DNA from: CALFVT01 sp039989855
Lineage (GTDB): Bacteria; Pseudomonadota; Alphaproteobacteria; Caulobacterales; Maricaulaceae
DNA length: 64,000 bases
Reading direction: 5' to 3'
Assembly (NCBI GenBank): GCA_039989855.1
Contig: JBDXGZ010000017.1
Location: forward strand, 62,001 to 126,000
Part shown: one piece after another, positions 1 through 8,318 of the stretch
Position numbering within the stretch: the first letter of the stretch is position 1
How the letters are laid out: each line of letters begins with the position of its first letter
Notes under the pieces: model-generated
The model's database searches: none
Told to the model about the DNA's origin: nothing
What the model saw: only the letters and a program-made list of their open reading frames with translations
Program-made: the position numbers and the translations under genes

Positions 1-1
1 G

Positions 2-286
2 GGGATTACCGCGCCGAGTAATGACGCACTGGTAAAAGCCCTGACCGCGATGGGCATTAGCCGCCAAGAGGTCTACGCTGACCCTGCCAATCCGAACGAT
101 ACGCTTGCGGATCTCTTGATTATAAGTGAGTGCTCACTCAGTTCTAAAGTTGACGCCATCGAGGTGGTCGATTTGAAAGCCACAGCTGGATGGACGAAGT
201 GTGAACGCTCTTGGAAGTATTTCCAAGGTGAGGGGGACGTAACCCCGCGCGACGCGGCGGCTGTTGCGGCCTTTGACGCAGGATAG
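2..286 (+). CDS. ileS: Isoleucyl-tRNA synthetase, C-terminal end (5' partial)
   Basis: Open frame from the left edge to TAG at 284-286, about 94 codons of a gene that starts outside the window. IleS charges tRNA-Ile with isoleucine in the cytoplasm. The visible part is the C-terminal tail: a GWTKCERSWK segment followed by DVTPRDAAAV, which resembles the end of alphaproteobacterial IleS proteins, where the old zinc-finger Cys-x2-Cys is reduced to Cys-x2-Ser. The gene lies six bases upstream of lspA, and ileS-lspA is a common bacterial order. The assignment rests on the tail motif and on the neighbour; the catalytic core is not visible. Confidence 0.85.
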   Translation, partial: GITAPSNDALVKALTAMGISRQEVYADPANPNDTLADLLIISECSLSSKVDAIEVVDLKATAGWTKCERSWKYFQGEGDVTPRDAAAVAAFDAG

Positions 287-292
287 GCCTCA

Positions 293-844
293 ATGACGCT
301 TTTGACAAAACCATATCCGAAATTTTGGGTTTTTGCGGGGGTTGTGCCGCTTATAACGATATTGCTCGATCAGTGGAGTAAATATGCCATCCTCGATATG
401 TTTAAAGTTCCGCATAATATTTGCGAGATAAACCCATTTCCGGGGCTGTTCAAAGATATTTCCCCTGTCATTGATTGGGCGCTTGTCTGTAATCAAGGGG
501 TGAGCTTCGGGATGCTGTCAGGGGATTCCTCATTAAAACGCTGGGCGCTAACGATTTTTGCAGCGGTTATGTGTGTATTTTTGCTTTTTGCTTTGTCTCG
601 TACCAAGGATACACTAACGCGGCTCTCAATTGGATTAATCATCGGCGGCGCGATTGGTAACGGCATTGACCGTGCGCTTTACGGGGCCGTGACCGACTTT
701 ATTAGCGTCGAGCAGCTTATCCCGTTCTTCCCGTGGGTGTTCAATATTGCCGATAGTGCCATCACATGCGGTGTTATTGGTCTGTTGATCGGAGGGTTTT
801 GGGCGGATTATGTGGAAAAGAAAGCCAAAAAAGAGACCTCATAA
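293..844 (+). CDS. lspA: Lipoprotein signal peptidase (signal peptidase II)
   Basis: 183 residues, the usual length for LspA. It is an inner-membrane aspartyl protease that removes the signal peptide of prolipoproteins after Lgt has added diacylglycerol; lgt is also in this window (55.0-55.9 kb). Four hydrophobic segments are visible. Family motifs are present: NQGVSFGM in the first loop, GNGIDR with catalytic Asp near residue 126, VTDF, and FNIADS with the second catalytic Asp near residue 154. The 28-residue spacing of the pair fits the family. The start is ATG six bases after ileS, and one of its likely substrates, the lipoprotein BamF, is encoded directly downstream. Confidence 0.96.
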   Translation: MTLLTKPYPKFWVFAGVVPLITILLDQWSKYAILDMFKVPHNICEINPFPGLFKDISPVIDWALVCNQGVSFGMLSGDSSLKRWALTIFAAVMCVFLLFALSRTKDTLTRLSIGLIIGGAIGNGIDRALYGAVTDFISVEQLIPFFPWVFNIADSAITCGVIGLLIGGFWADYVEKKAKKETS

Positions 845-936
845 GTGTTCGAGTCAAAAAAAGCATAGTTAAACAGTTCTTCACTTGGCGTTTAGCCTTT
901 GATTGGCTAAACAGGAATGAATTTACGGAGTCGCAT

Positions 937-1482
937 ATGACATTATCGTTGAAAACAGCTTTGAAGATGACCGCTGTTGCGGGTTTAGGACTTGCTCTTG
1001 TGGGCTGTACAAGTACCTCAAAAGCTTTGGGCTTGACCAAATCTACCCCAAATGAGTTTAACATTCTGACGAAAGCGCCACTTGTTGTGCCGCCAGAATA
1101 TAATCTTCGCCCACCAAAAATAGGCGAGTCCTCGTCAGAAAATAATTATACCCAAAAAGCGGCTCGTGAGGCTTTGATTGGTAATATTGACGATGCAGAG
1201 CCGTCCCAAGGTGAAATCGTGCTTCTATCAAAAGCGGGAGCAGGAAAAGCTGACCAAGAAATTCGCATTGTGATTGACGGTGAGAATGCAGTTGAACGCA
1301 AATCCAAAGGTTTCACGGATCAAGTCTTATTTTGGCGTGACGGCAAAGCAGTCACCAAAGAAGGTCAACCTCTTGATCCTGAAAATGAAGAGCGCCGTCT
1401 GCGATCGATTAGCACAGCAACAGGCGACCAAGCTGTGACGATCACAAAGCGCCCGTCACGCGCCAAGCTTCCAGGATTATAG
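937..1482 (+). CDS. bamF: BamF-like outer-membrane assembly lipoprotein (DUF3035)
   Basis: 181 residues if translation starts at ATG 937, which has GGAG at 927-930. The frame is open further upstream, but only this start puts a signal sequence at the N-terminus: charged MTLSLKTALK, a hydrophobic stretch, then the lipobox LVGC near residue 24. The mature part begins with Ser/Thr and continues with a STPNEFNILTKAPLVVPPEY segment typical of the DUF3035 family, described as BamF, a BAM-complex lipoprotein of alphaproteobacteria such as Caulobacter. It is expected to sit on the periplasmic face of the outer membrane and help beta-barrel insertion. It follows lspA, a usual neighbour, and ends in a terminator at 1515. 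Confidence 0.82.
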   Translation: MTLSLKTALKMTAVAGLGLALVGCTSTSKALGLTKSTPNEFNILTKAPLVVPPEYNLRPPKIGESSSENNYTQKAAREALIGNIDDAEPSQGEIVLLSKAGAGKADQEIRIVIDGENAVERKSKGFTDQVLFWRDGKAVTKEGQPLDPENEERRLRSISTATGDQAVTITKRPSRAKLPGL

Positions 1483-1514
1483 ACCGCAGGCTTTAAATGA
1501 TTTTCAAATTTTGT

Positions 1515-1547
1515 ACCCATGTTCCTATTCGGAGCATGGGTTTTTTC
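1515..1547 (+). terminator. Rho-independent terminator after bamF
   Basis: ACCCATGTTCC at 1515-1525 pairs with GGAGCATGGGT at 1531-1541 (one G-T wobble) around a five-base loop, followed by a run of six T. It closes the ileS-lspA-bamF transcript before the molybdenum-cofactor genes. Confidence 0.85.
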
Positions 1548-1585
1548 TTGGTTAAAACAGTAAAATATGTGTCTAATAAGGCTCT

Positions 1586-2170
1586 ATGATTGACGATATA
1601 AAAGTTATTATCTTAGCGGCTGGGCTGTCGCGGCGCATGGGCGATGTGAATAAGCTACTTATAGAGATAGACGGGGTGCCTATGGTTCGCCGTGCGGCTG
1701 AACTCTATCGGTCTTTATTTTCTACTGTAACCGTCGTGACAGGGTTCGAGGCAGAACGGATAGAGACCTCCCTTATGGGACTTGATGTAACGGTTTGTTT
1801 TAACCCCAACTTCGAAACAGGTCAGCAGAGTTCCGTCCATTATGCGGTAATGAAGGATAATGAGTCCCGTAAAGCTGTGATGATCGCACTCGCTGATCAG
1901 CCGTTTTTAACCCGCTCCAATGTTTCGGATTTTGCGCAAGATTTTTTAGCCAGCGGTAGATCAAAAATTTATATTCCTTTTTATAAGTTGGAGCGCGGTA
2001 ATCCTGTGATTTTCCCGCGAACGGTATTACAAGGGATGAGGCAGGGGCCTAATCCGATAAATGGCCGAAAATATATTCGCGATAACCCATACCATGTCCA
2101 TAAATATAAAGCCCCAACGGAGGCTTTCATCACAGATATAGACACAGGTGATGATCTTGACTTACTATAA
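1586..2170 (+). CDS. MobA/MocA-like molybdenum cofactor nucleotidyltransferase
   Basis: 194 residues. The N-terminal LAAGLSRRMGDVNKLL is the nucleotide-binding G-x-S-x-R-M-G-x(2,3)-K-L-L signature of the MobA-like NTP transferase fold. LADQP (metal-binding Asp), ERGNPVIFPR and DIDTGDDL near the end match the MocA/YgfJ branch, which adds CMP (or GMP) to molybdopterin to give the dinucleotide cofactor of xanthine-dehydrogenase-type enzymes. The start at ATG 1586 has AAGG a few bases upstream. It ends just before xdhC, and the two probably work together on cofactor supply. The branch (CMP versus GMP) is inferred from the XdhC neighbour, not proven by the sequence. Confidence 0.8.
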   Translation: MIDDIKVIILAAGLSRRMGDVNKLLIEIDGVPMVRRAAELYRSLFSTVTVVTGFEAERIETSLMGLDVTVCFNPNFETGQQSSVHYAVMKDNESRKAVMIALADQPFLTRSNVSDFAQDFLASGRSKIYIPFYKLERGNPVIFPRTVLQGMRQGPNPINGRKYIRDNPYHVHKYKAPTEAFITDIDTGDDLDLL

Positions 2171-2190
2171 GGGTGCTTTTTCTTCATGGT

Positions 2191-3174
2191 ATGGGTTTAA
2201 ATATGTCAAAAAATAGTGACCCACTTATGCCTCAACTTCGGACGAATTTTGCTCATCCAACGGATGTTATCAATTTTCTGCATCAACAAATGCAAGAGGG
2301 TAAAGCTTGCGCGCTCATTGTTGTCACAGGCACAGATGGAGGCGGGGTGAGAGCCCCCGGTGCGCTTGCCGCTGTTTCACAAAAGGGGGAGTGTGCAGGC
2401 TATATTTCCAATGGTTGCGTTGATGCGGATATGTTTGCTCAAGCGGTCGAGGCGATCAATGATGACAAAGCCAGATCCGTTCGTTACGGGGCAGGGTCGC
2501 CTTTTATAGATATGCGTTTACCGTGTGGTGGGGCGGTAGACCTTATGATCCTTCCCAACCCAGACTTTGATATTATCACGGCCCTTCAAGAACAACTTAA
2601 CAGCCGACACTCTGTTTCGTTTCAAGGTTCAATTGATAAAGGCTTGGAATATGCGTCGGAACCGCGTGGCGTTAGCGAATGGCAAGGCGGCAAGTTCATT
2701 GTTCACTGCGCGCCGAAATTACGGCTGCGGATTGCAGGGCGCGGAACCGAACCGATTGCCCTTATGCGCGCCGCTCATGCGCTTGATTTTGATGTGATCT
2801 TGCAATCCCCTGATGAAGCTCTTCTTAATGCGGCAACAGCTCTGGGTTATGCGGGGCAACATTTGTTTGATATCAACCAACCGCCTGATTGTGATGATGA
2901 TTTTCATACGGCCTTTGTCATGATGTTCCATGATCATGATTGGGAGGTCGAGATGCTTAAACAAGCGGTCGTGTTTGAGACGTTTTATATTGGCGCTCTT
3001 GGGGGTAAAAAGACACATGTAAGCCGTTGCAACGTTTTACGAAATGCAGGAGTCAGTGAGAGCGATATTGCGCGTATTCGCGGCCCTATTGGTCTTGTCG
3101 CCTCTGTGCGAAACGCGTCATATTTAGCCGTATCAGTCTTGGCCGAAATTATAGATGTGTATGATCATTTATAA
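2191..3174 (+). CDS. xdhC: XdhC/CoxI family molybdoenzyme maturation factor
   Basis: About 323-333 residues depending on start; GTG 2173, ATG 2191 and ATG 2203 are all possible and none has a convincing ribosome site. XdhC proteins bind molybdenum cofactor, protect it while the terminal sulfur is added, and insert it into xanthine-dehydrogenase-family enzymes. The N-terminal domain shows VVTGTDGGGVRAPGALAAV and GYISNGCVDAD, equivalent to the usual G-S-x-P-R and G-G-C-V-E motifs (here Asn replaces a Gly before the Cys). The C-terminal Rossmann domain contains ETFYIGALGGKKTH and IRGPIGL. It is paired with the MocA-like gene two bases upstream. No molybdenum hydroxylase structural gene is in view. 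Confidence 0.85.
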   Translation: MGLNMSKNSDPLMPQLRTNFAHPTDVINFLHQQMQEGKACALIVVTGTDGGGVRAPGALAAVSQKGECAGYISNGCVDADMFAQAVEAINDDKARSVRYGAGSPFIDMRLPCGGAVDLMILPNPDFDIITALQEQLNSRHSVSFQGSIDKGLEYASEPRGVSEWQGGKFIVHCAPKLRLRIAGRGTEPIALMRAAHALDFDVILQSPDEALLNAATALGYAGQHLFDINQPPDCDDDFHTAFVMMFHDHDWEVEMLKQAVVFETFYIGALGGKKTHVSRCNVLRNAGVSESDIARIRGPIGLVASVRNASYLAVSVLAEIIDVYDHL

Positions 3175-3233
3175 GGCGCAGCAAAAGGCAACTTTATGTG
3201 ACAAAGCCTACCTTACAGGGTTACGGTAAGATT

Positions 3234-5129
3234 ATGTCTAATCCTGCTGATATGATTCGCGCGCCTGAAATCCAGCGCTTACCGCCTGATACCATTAACC
3301 GCATTGCGGCGGGTGAGGTGATTGAGCGCCCTGCGAGTGTGATTAAAGAGCTTGTCGAAAACGCCATTGATGCGGGGTCAAGCCAAGTTGATATTGTCGT
3401 CGCCGACGGTGGACGCACACTGATTAGTGTTTCCGATAATGGCCGCGGCATGACTCCCGGTGATTTAAAACTCGCGGTGGAACGCCATGCAACCTCTAAG
3501 CTGAAGCCGAGTGAGGCGGGGGAGTGGGATCTTTTAAATATCTCGACCATGGGTTTTCGCGGCGAAGCCCTGCCTTCGATAGGCTCGATTGCGCGGCTGA
3601 CGCTGACGTCACAGACGTTAAATGCAGACTCCGCGTGGGAACTAAAGGTTGAAGGCGGCAAACTAACGCCCCCGAAACCTGCGCCGCGCTTTGGTCTGTC
3701 GGGGACGCGCGTCGAGGTCAAAGATTTGTTCTTCGCCACCCCTGCGCGGCTTAAGTTTTTAAAACCAGAGCGCAGCGAAATGATGGCGATTAGTGATATG
3801 GTCAAACGCCTCGCGATGGCCAATCCTGCGGTGGGTATTAGTTTGCGGAACGGTGAGCGCAAATCCCTCAACGTGGTCGAAGGTACCGCTGATGCCACGG
3901 GCCGCCTTGCGAGGCTCTCCGCGATCTTGGGCCGTGACTTTGGTGATAATGCCGTCGAGATTGACGCCGAACGTGAGGGGATACACCTCACAGGATTTGC
4001 TGGCCTCCCGACCTATTCACGCGGTAATGCCCAACACCAATATCTATTTATCAATGGCCGTTCCGTGCGAGATAAATTGCTCTTTGGAGCCGTGCGCGGG
4101 GCCTATCAAGATTTCCTCGCGCGGGACCGCTACCCTGTGGTGGCGCTCTATGTGGATTTACCGATGGATTTCGTTGATGTGAATGTGCATCCCGCGAAGA
4201 CCGAAGTGCGCTTTCGTGACCCTGGAATGGTGCGCGGCTTAATCGTCTCAGCCCTCCGTCATGCGCTCGCCGCCGCAGGTCACCGCGCGAGTACGACCGT
4301 CTCTGATTATGCCTTAGGGCGTATTCAACAAGGCGGCGCAGGGCTGGGTGTGACCGCACCATTTAGAGGCGGAGCAGGTTACGGCGGGGCTTACCGCGCA
4401 CCCCATCAATCTGACCCTGCCTTACAGCCCTTGATCGACGGCATGTCGGCAAAGGTCGAAGAAGCCCCTATGGGCTACGCGCCCTTACAAGGCGAGGGGC
4501 AAGGTGACGGCGTCACTCCTTATTCTACAGCACCAGCGGACGCCGCCCATTATCCTTTAGGCATGGCGCGGGCGCAACTGCACGAAACATATGTCGTGGC
4601 GCAAACGGGCGACGGCATCGTAATTGTTGACCAACATGCCGCCCATGAGCGGCTTGTGTATGAGCGCATGAAAGAAGAGATGAAGGGTAAAGGCGTTCCA
4701 CGCCAAACGCTGCTCATTCCCGATATTGTAGACCTCGGGGAAGATGACGCGGCGCGGGTTTTGTCGCGCACAGATGAACTGGCCGAGATGGGCCTAATTG
4801 TTGAACCATTCGGGACGGGCGCTGTGGCCGTTCGCGAAACGCCCGCGCTCCTCGGAGAGATGGATGTGCAGGGTCTCTTGCGCGACCTCGCGGATGATCT
4901 ATCCGAATATGATGAGGCTTTATCGCTGAAAGAGCGGTTCGAGCATGTGTGCGGAACGATGGCCTGCCACGGCTCTGTTCGGGCAGGACGTCGCCTCACG
5001 GGGGAAGAGATGAACGCGCTGCTTCGGCAAATGGAAGCCACGCCTCATAGCGGACAATGTAATCATGGCCGCCCGACTTATGTAGAGCTTAAACTCGCCG
5101 ATATTGAACGCCTCTTCGGGCGGCGTTAA
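3234..5129 (+). CDS. mutL: DNA mismatch repair protein MutL (endonuclease type)
   Basis: About 631 residues. MutL links mismatch recognition by MutS to strand removal. The N-terminal GHKL ATPase motifs are intact: KELVENAIDAG (catalytic Glu), SDNGRGM, ATSKL and TMGFRGEALPSIGSI, then GTRVEVKDLFFATPARL. After a Gly/Pro-rich linker (about residues 370-460) the C-terminal domain has DQHAAHERLVYE, an exact match to the D-Q-H-A-x2-E-x4-E nicking motif, plus ACHGSVRAG and QCNHGRPT, the zinc-site motifs. This is therefore a latent-endonuclease MutL, as expected for a methyl-independent mismatch system. The open frame reaches GTG 3198; ATG 3234 or 3252 fits homologues better. It ends overlapping the convergent marR gene by three bases. 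Confidence 0.95.
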   Translation: MSNPADMIRAPEIQRLPPDTINRIAAGEVIERPASVIKELVENAIDAGSSQVDIVVADGGRTLISVSDNGRGMTPGDLKLAVERHATSKLKPSEAGEWDLLNISTMGFRGEALPSIGSIARLTLTSQTLNADSAWELKVEGGKLTPPKPAPRFGLSGTRVEVKDLFFATPARLKFLKPERSEMMAISDMVKRLAMANPAVGISLRNGERKSLNVVEGTADATGRLARLSAILGRDFGDNAVEIDAEREGIHLTGFAGLPTYSRGNAQHQYLFINGRSVRDKLLFGAVRGAYQDFLARDRYPVVALYVDLPMDFVDVNVHPAKTEVRFRDPGMVRGLIVSALRHALAAAGHRASTTVSDYALGRIQQGGAGLGVTAPFRGGAGYGGAYRAPHQSDPALQPLIDGMSAKVEEAPMGYAPLQGEGQGDGVTPYSTAPADAAHYPLGMARAQLHETYVVAQTGDGIVIVDQHAAHERLVYERMKEEMKGKGVPRQTLLIPDIVDLGEDDAARVLSRTDELAEMGLIVEPFGTGAVAVRETPALLGEMDVQGLLRDLADDLSEYDEALSLKERFEHVCGTMACHGSVRAGRRLTGEEMNALLRQMEATPHSGQCNHGRPTYVELKLADIERLFGRR

Positions 5130-5566
5130 TCCACTTTGCTATCCATCATTTGAATGTAGCTTTTTAGCTCCGCTATAAATTTACCTGACCTATCTGTACC
5201 GCTAACGGATTCCTTCAGACGAGTGGCAATCCGAGTATAAATGTCGACGCCATCCTGTGTTGCGGTTAATTGCGAAACTCGCTTATCTTGCGGCGAGGCG
5301 TTTTTCTCAATAATGCCGTCTTTAATCAGAGATTTCACGGCGCGGCTGACGATGGTCTTATCCATGGGTGTTATGGCGGTGACATCTGCGGCGCTACAGT
5401 GCGGTTTGTCGATCACCGCCGCCAAGACCCGCCATTGGCTTGTGTTGAGGTCACTTTCTGCTTTCACAATGCTGAGCGTGTGGCGCATGACTTGATCGGC
5501 CAAGAAGGCGACTTGATAAGGCCAAAAGTCATCAAGGTGGATTTTATCGAATGGGTCAATGCTCAT
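5126..5566 (-). CDS. MarR-family transcriptional repressor of the tyrosine degradation operon
   Basis: 146 residues with a winged-helix core: ALNTSQWRVL-like helix, SAADVTAITPMDKTIVSRAVKSL recognition region (about residues 58-82) and the wing DKRVSQLTATQDG. MarR proteins bind palindromic operators as dimers and usually release on binding a phenolic ligand. It is divergent from hppD with 80 bases between starts, and two strong palindromes lie in that gap (see 5586-5631). I infer that it represses the downstream homogentisate operon and itself and is induced by a pathway intermediate such as 4-hydroxyphenylpyruvate or homogentisate. The ligand is a guess; the family call is firm. Its 3' end meets mutL tail to tail. 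Confidence 0.85.
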   Translation of the reverse strand: MSIDPFDKIHLDDFWPYQVAFLADQVMRHTLSIVKAESDLNTSQWRVLAAVIDKPHCSAADVTAITPMDKTIVSRAVKSLIKDGIIEKNASPQDKRVSQLTATQDGVDIYTRIATRLKESVSGTDRSGKFIAELKSYIQMMDSKVD

Positions 5567-5585
5567 AGGGTATGATTTGCAAAAT

Positions 5586-5631
5586 ATAGTTGCAATTGCA
5601 ACAAAATATTGTTAGTTGTGATCGCAACTAT
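5586..5631. promoter_or_regulatory. Paired MarR operator between marR and hppD
   Basis: GTTGCAATTGCAAC at 5589-5602 is a perfect 14-base palindrome. GTTGTGATCGCAAC at 5615-5628 is the same palindrome with changes near its centre. The outermost flanks extend the symmetry: ATAGTTGC begins the first copy and GCAACTAT ends the second. The two centres are 26 bases apart, about two and a half helical turns. The position between divergent starts is right for a repressor that controls both genes. Confidence 0.75.
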
Positions 5632-5646
5632 AAAGCGGGTGTTTTT

Positions 5647-6744
5647 ATGAGCGATTTATTTGAGAATCCTATGGGGCTCGACGGATTTGAATTTGTTGAA
5701 TTTTCCGCGCCTGAACGCGGAAGCCTAGAAAAGACCTTTACGTTGATGGGCTTCACTAAGGTCGCCAAACACCGCTCGAAAGATGTGGAGCTTTGGCGGC
5801 AGGGCGGTATTAATCTAATCACCAATTATGAAGATAAATCTCCTGCTGGACATTTTAGCCGTGAACATGGGCCGTCCGCTTGCGGCATGGGTTTTCGAGT
5901 TAAAAACGCCAAACTCGCTTATGAACGCGCGGTTGAACTCGGCGCGGAAACGGTTGAGATGGACGTTGGCCCGATGGAACTATCTATTCCCGCGATACGC
6001 GGCATTGGTGGCGGATTGATTTATTTCATCGACCGTTACGGCGATGATTTGTCGATCTATGATATTGATTTTGAATATCTCGAGGGCGTTGATAAAAACC
6101 CCGAAGGCTTTGGCTTTCAAGTGGTCGATCATTTGACCCATAATGTTTACCGTGGGCGGATGGATTATTGGGCCGAATATTATGAGCGCTTGTTTAACTT
6201 CCGTGAAATTCGATTCTTTGATATTAAGGGCGAATATACGGGCCTCAAGTCCCGCGCTTTGTCTGCGCCTGACGGGAAAATCCGTATTCCTCTGAACGAA
6301 GAAGGCGAGGACGGCAAAGGCCAAATCGAAGAATATTTACTTGAGCACCGCGGCGAGGGCATACAGCATATCGCCTTGATCTGTGATGATCTTTACGGGG
6401 CTGTGGACAAGCTCCGCGCGTCGGGTGTGGAGCTGATGACAGCACCGCCGGACACCTATTATGAGATGTTATCAGAGCGCCTCCCAAACCACGGCGAAGA
6501 CGAAGCGGCGCTCAAGACGCGCGGTATCTTGCTCGACGGAAGCACTGAAGATAATGACCCACGCTTGCTCCTCCAAATTTTTGCCGTGCCAAAAATTGGC
6601 CCTGTGTTCTTTGAATTTATTCAGCGCAAGGGCGATGAAGGTTTTGGCGAGGGTAATTTCAAAGCTTTGTTTAAGTCTATCGAGCGCGACCAGATTAACC
6701 GCGGCGTTCTCGACGCCGTGCCGCACCCGAAGGCGAGGGCATAA
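5647..6744 (+). CDS. hppD: 4-hydroxyphenylpyruvate dioxygenase
   Basis: 365 residues from ATG 5647; a longer frame from TTG 5590 would run through the operator and is unlikely. The enzyme turns 4-hydroxyphenylpyruvate into homogentisate, the entry step of the homogentisate route of tyrosine and phenylalanine breakdown. It has two VOC-fold halves. The iron ligands can be placed: His162 in VDHLTHNV, His241 in GIQHIAL, and Glu323 in FFEFIQR. These are within one residue of the ligands reported for the Pseudomonas fluorescens enzyme. The C-terminal GFGEGNFKALFKSIERDQ is a family hallmark. It is the first gene of a four-gene operon under the divergent MarR regulator and overlaps the next gene by one base (TAATG). 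Confidence 0.97.
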   Translation: MSDLFENPMGLDGFEFVEFSAPERGSLEKTFTLMGFTKVAKHRSKDVELWRQGGINLITNYEDKSPAGHFSREHGPSACGMGFRVKNAKLAYERAVELGAETVEMDVGPMELSIPAIRGIGGGLIYFIDRYGDDLSIYDIDFEYLEGVDKNPEGFGFQVVDHLTHNVYRGRMDYWAEYYERLFNFREIRFFDIKGEYTGLKSRALSAPDGKIRIPLNEEGEDGKGQIEEYLLEHRGEGIQHIALICDDLYGAVDKLRASGVELMTAPPDTYYEMLSERLPNHGEDEAALKTRGILLDGSTEDNDPRLLLQIFAVPKIGPVFFEFIQRKGDEGFGEGNFKALFKSIERDQINRGVLDAVPHPKARA

Positions 6745-7289
6745 TGACGATTAAAACCGACGGCTTTCACCATGTGGCCTACCGCTGCAAGGATGCCAAA
6801 GAGACGGTGGAGTTTTACCAAACTCACCTCGGGATGGATTTCCAACTCGCTATTGCCGAAGACCATGTGCCCTCAACGGGGGCCTATGATCCCTATATGC
6901 ACATCTTTCTGGATGCAGGAAATAATAACGTCTTGGCGTTCTTTGAATTGCCCGAACAGCCAGATATGGGACGAGATGAAAACACGCCCGAATGGGTGCA
7001 ACATATTGCCCTGCGCGTCGGGAGTTTGGATGAATTACTCGCGGCCAAAATGCGCCTAGAAGCGGCAGGGCTTGATGTGATTGGCCCGACCCATCATGGT
7101 ATTTTTAAATCTATTTATTTCTTTGATCCCAATGGGCACCGCTTGGAATTAGCGGCGGATATTCACACGGCAGAGCAAATGACGCAGCTTAAAACCGTTG
7201 CGCCCGATATGCTCAAAGAATGGTCAGAGACAAAGAAAGCCCCGCGCCACGCGGCATGGCTGCATGAAAAAATTAAAACAGAAAGCTAG
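6744..7289 (+). CDS. VOC-superfamily (glyoxalase/extradiol dioxygenase fold) protein
   Basis: 181 residues, translationally coupled to hppD and followed three bases later by fahA. One complete VOC module is visible, with metal ligands in the standard places: His9/His10 (FHHVAYRCKD), His87 (WVQHIALRV) and Glu135 (GHRLELAAD). This is the 2-His-1-carboxylate arrangement seen in type I extradiol dioxygenases and glyoxalase relatives. A C-terminal tail of about 40 residues follows. Its function is not recognisable from sequence alone. Context puts it between the enzyme that makes homogentisate and the enzyme that cleaves fumarylacetoacetate, exactly where hmgA is often found, so a ring-cleaving or isomerising role in this pathway is a reasonable hypothesis and no more. 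Confidence 0.8.
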   Translation: MTIKTDGFHHVAYRCKDAKETVEFYQTHLGMDFQLAIAEDHVPSTGAYDPYMHIFLDAGNNNVLAFFELPEQPDMGRDENTPEWVQHIALRVGSLDELLAAKMRLEAAGLDVIGPTHHGIFKSIYFFDPNGHRLELAADIHTAEQMTQLKTVAPDMLKEWSETKKAPRHAAWLHEKIKTES

Positions 7290-7292
7290 ACT

Positions 7293-8309
7293 ATGAAACT
7301 TGCTACATTAAAAGATGGTCGTGATGGCCGATTAGTCATTGTTTCCAGAGACTTAAGCCGTGCAGTTGAAGCAGGTGATATAGCGCCGACCCTGCAAGCA
7401 GCTCTAGACGAGTGGGACTTAATGGCTCCGCAACTGGAGGCTCGGTTTGAGCTGTTGCAAGCAGGACAGATTGAAAGCTTTGCCTTTGATCAAGCGGCTT
7501 GCGCGTCGCCATTGCCACGTGCCTATACGTGGATGGACGGCTCGGCTTATCTCAATCATGTGGAGCTTGTGCGTAAGGCACGCGGGGCCGAAGTGCCAGA
7601 GAGTTTCTATTCTGATCCGCTGATGTACCAAGGCGGCTCTGACACATTCATTGGCCCACGCGATGCGATTGTCGCCGCTGACGAAGCCTACGGGATTGAT
7701 ATGGAAGCGGAACTCACCATCATCACCGATGACGTCCCCATGGGCGTCAGTGCCGCGCAAGCTGAAGATCATATTAAACTGCTCATGCTCGTTAATGACG
7801 TGTCCTTACGCGGGCTTATCCCCAATGAAATACGTAAAGGATTTGGTTTTGTTCACGGCAAAGCCTCAAGCGCTTTTTCCCCTGTGGCGGTGACGCCTGA
7901 TGAATTGGGCGGCGCGTGGGGCGGGGCGACTATCGACCTGCCTTTGTTGGTGGATTATAACGGCGCGCCCTTCGGTAAAGCCAATGTCAAAACCGACATG
8001 ACTTTTAACATGGCCGAGCTTGTGGCGCACGCCGCCAAGACGCGGGAGCTCTGCGCGGGGTCAATCATTGGCTCGGGCACGGTATCGAATAAATTCGAAG
8101 GCGGCGAAGGCAAAAAAATTGAGGACGGCGGCGTTGGTTATAGCTGCATTGCCGAAATTCGCATGATTGAGAAAATTCAAACAGGTGAGTTCAAAACCCC
8201 CTTCATGCGCTTTGGCGATACGGTTGGCATTGAAATGAACGATGCTAAAGGCTCGTCTATTTTTGGCCGTATTGAAAACGTGGTCGAGAAATATGATGCG
8301 AGCGCGTAA
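7293..8309 (+). CDS. fahA: Fumarylacetoacetate hydrolase
   Basis: 338 residues. This enzyme cleaves fumarylacetoacetate to fumarate and acetoacetate, the last step of homogentisate breakdown. The N-terminal MKLATLKDGRDGRL and the PLPRAYTWMDGSAYLNHVELVRKARGA segment are typical of the bacterial FAH branch. The metal-binding core is present: EAELTIITDDVP (acidic ligands), MLVNDVSLRGLIPNE, and the Lys/Gly-rich FGFVHGKASSAFSP. The C-terminal GSGTVSN motif is also intact. It lies three bases after the VOC gene and nine before maiA in the MarR-controlled operon. Members of this fold also hydrate or decarboxylate other acids, but the operon makes the assignment secure. Confidence 0.93.
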   Translation: MKLATLKDGRDGRLVIVSRDLSRAVEAGDIAPTLQAALDEWDLMAPQLEARFELLQAGQIESFAFDQAACASPLPRAYTWMDGSAYLNHVELVRKARGAEVPESFYSDPLMYQGGSDTFIGPRDAIVAADEAYGIDMEAELTIITDDVPMGVSAAQAEDHIKLLMLVNDVSLRGLIPNEIRKGFGFVHGKASSAFSPVAVTPDELGGAWGGATIDLPLLVDYNGAPFGKANVKTDMTFNMAELVAHAAKTRELCAGSIIGSGTVSNKFEGGEGKKIEDGGVGYSCIAEIRMIEKIQTGEFKTPFMRFGDTVGIEMNDAKGSSIFGRIENVVEKYDASA

Positions 8310-8318
8310 GCTAACACT

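Noticed and set aside
3221..3991. Long minus-strand open frame (256 codons) inside mutL
   Set aside because: It is antisense to the conserved ATPase domain; its translation is Ser/Arg/Pro-rich with no recognisable domain. mutL is certain in this place.
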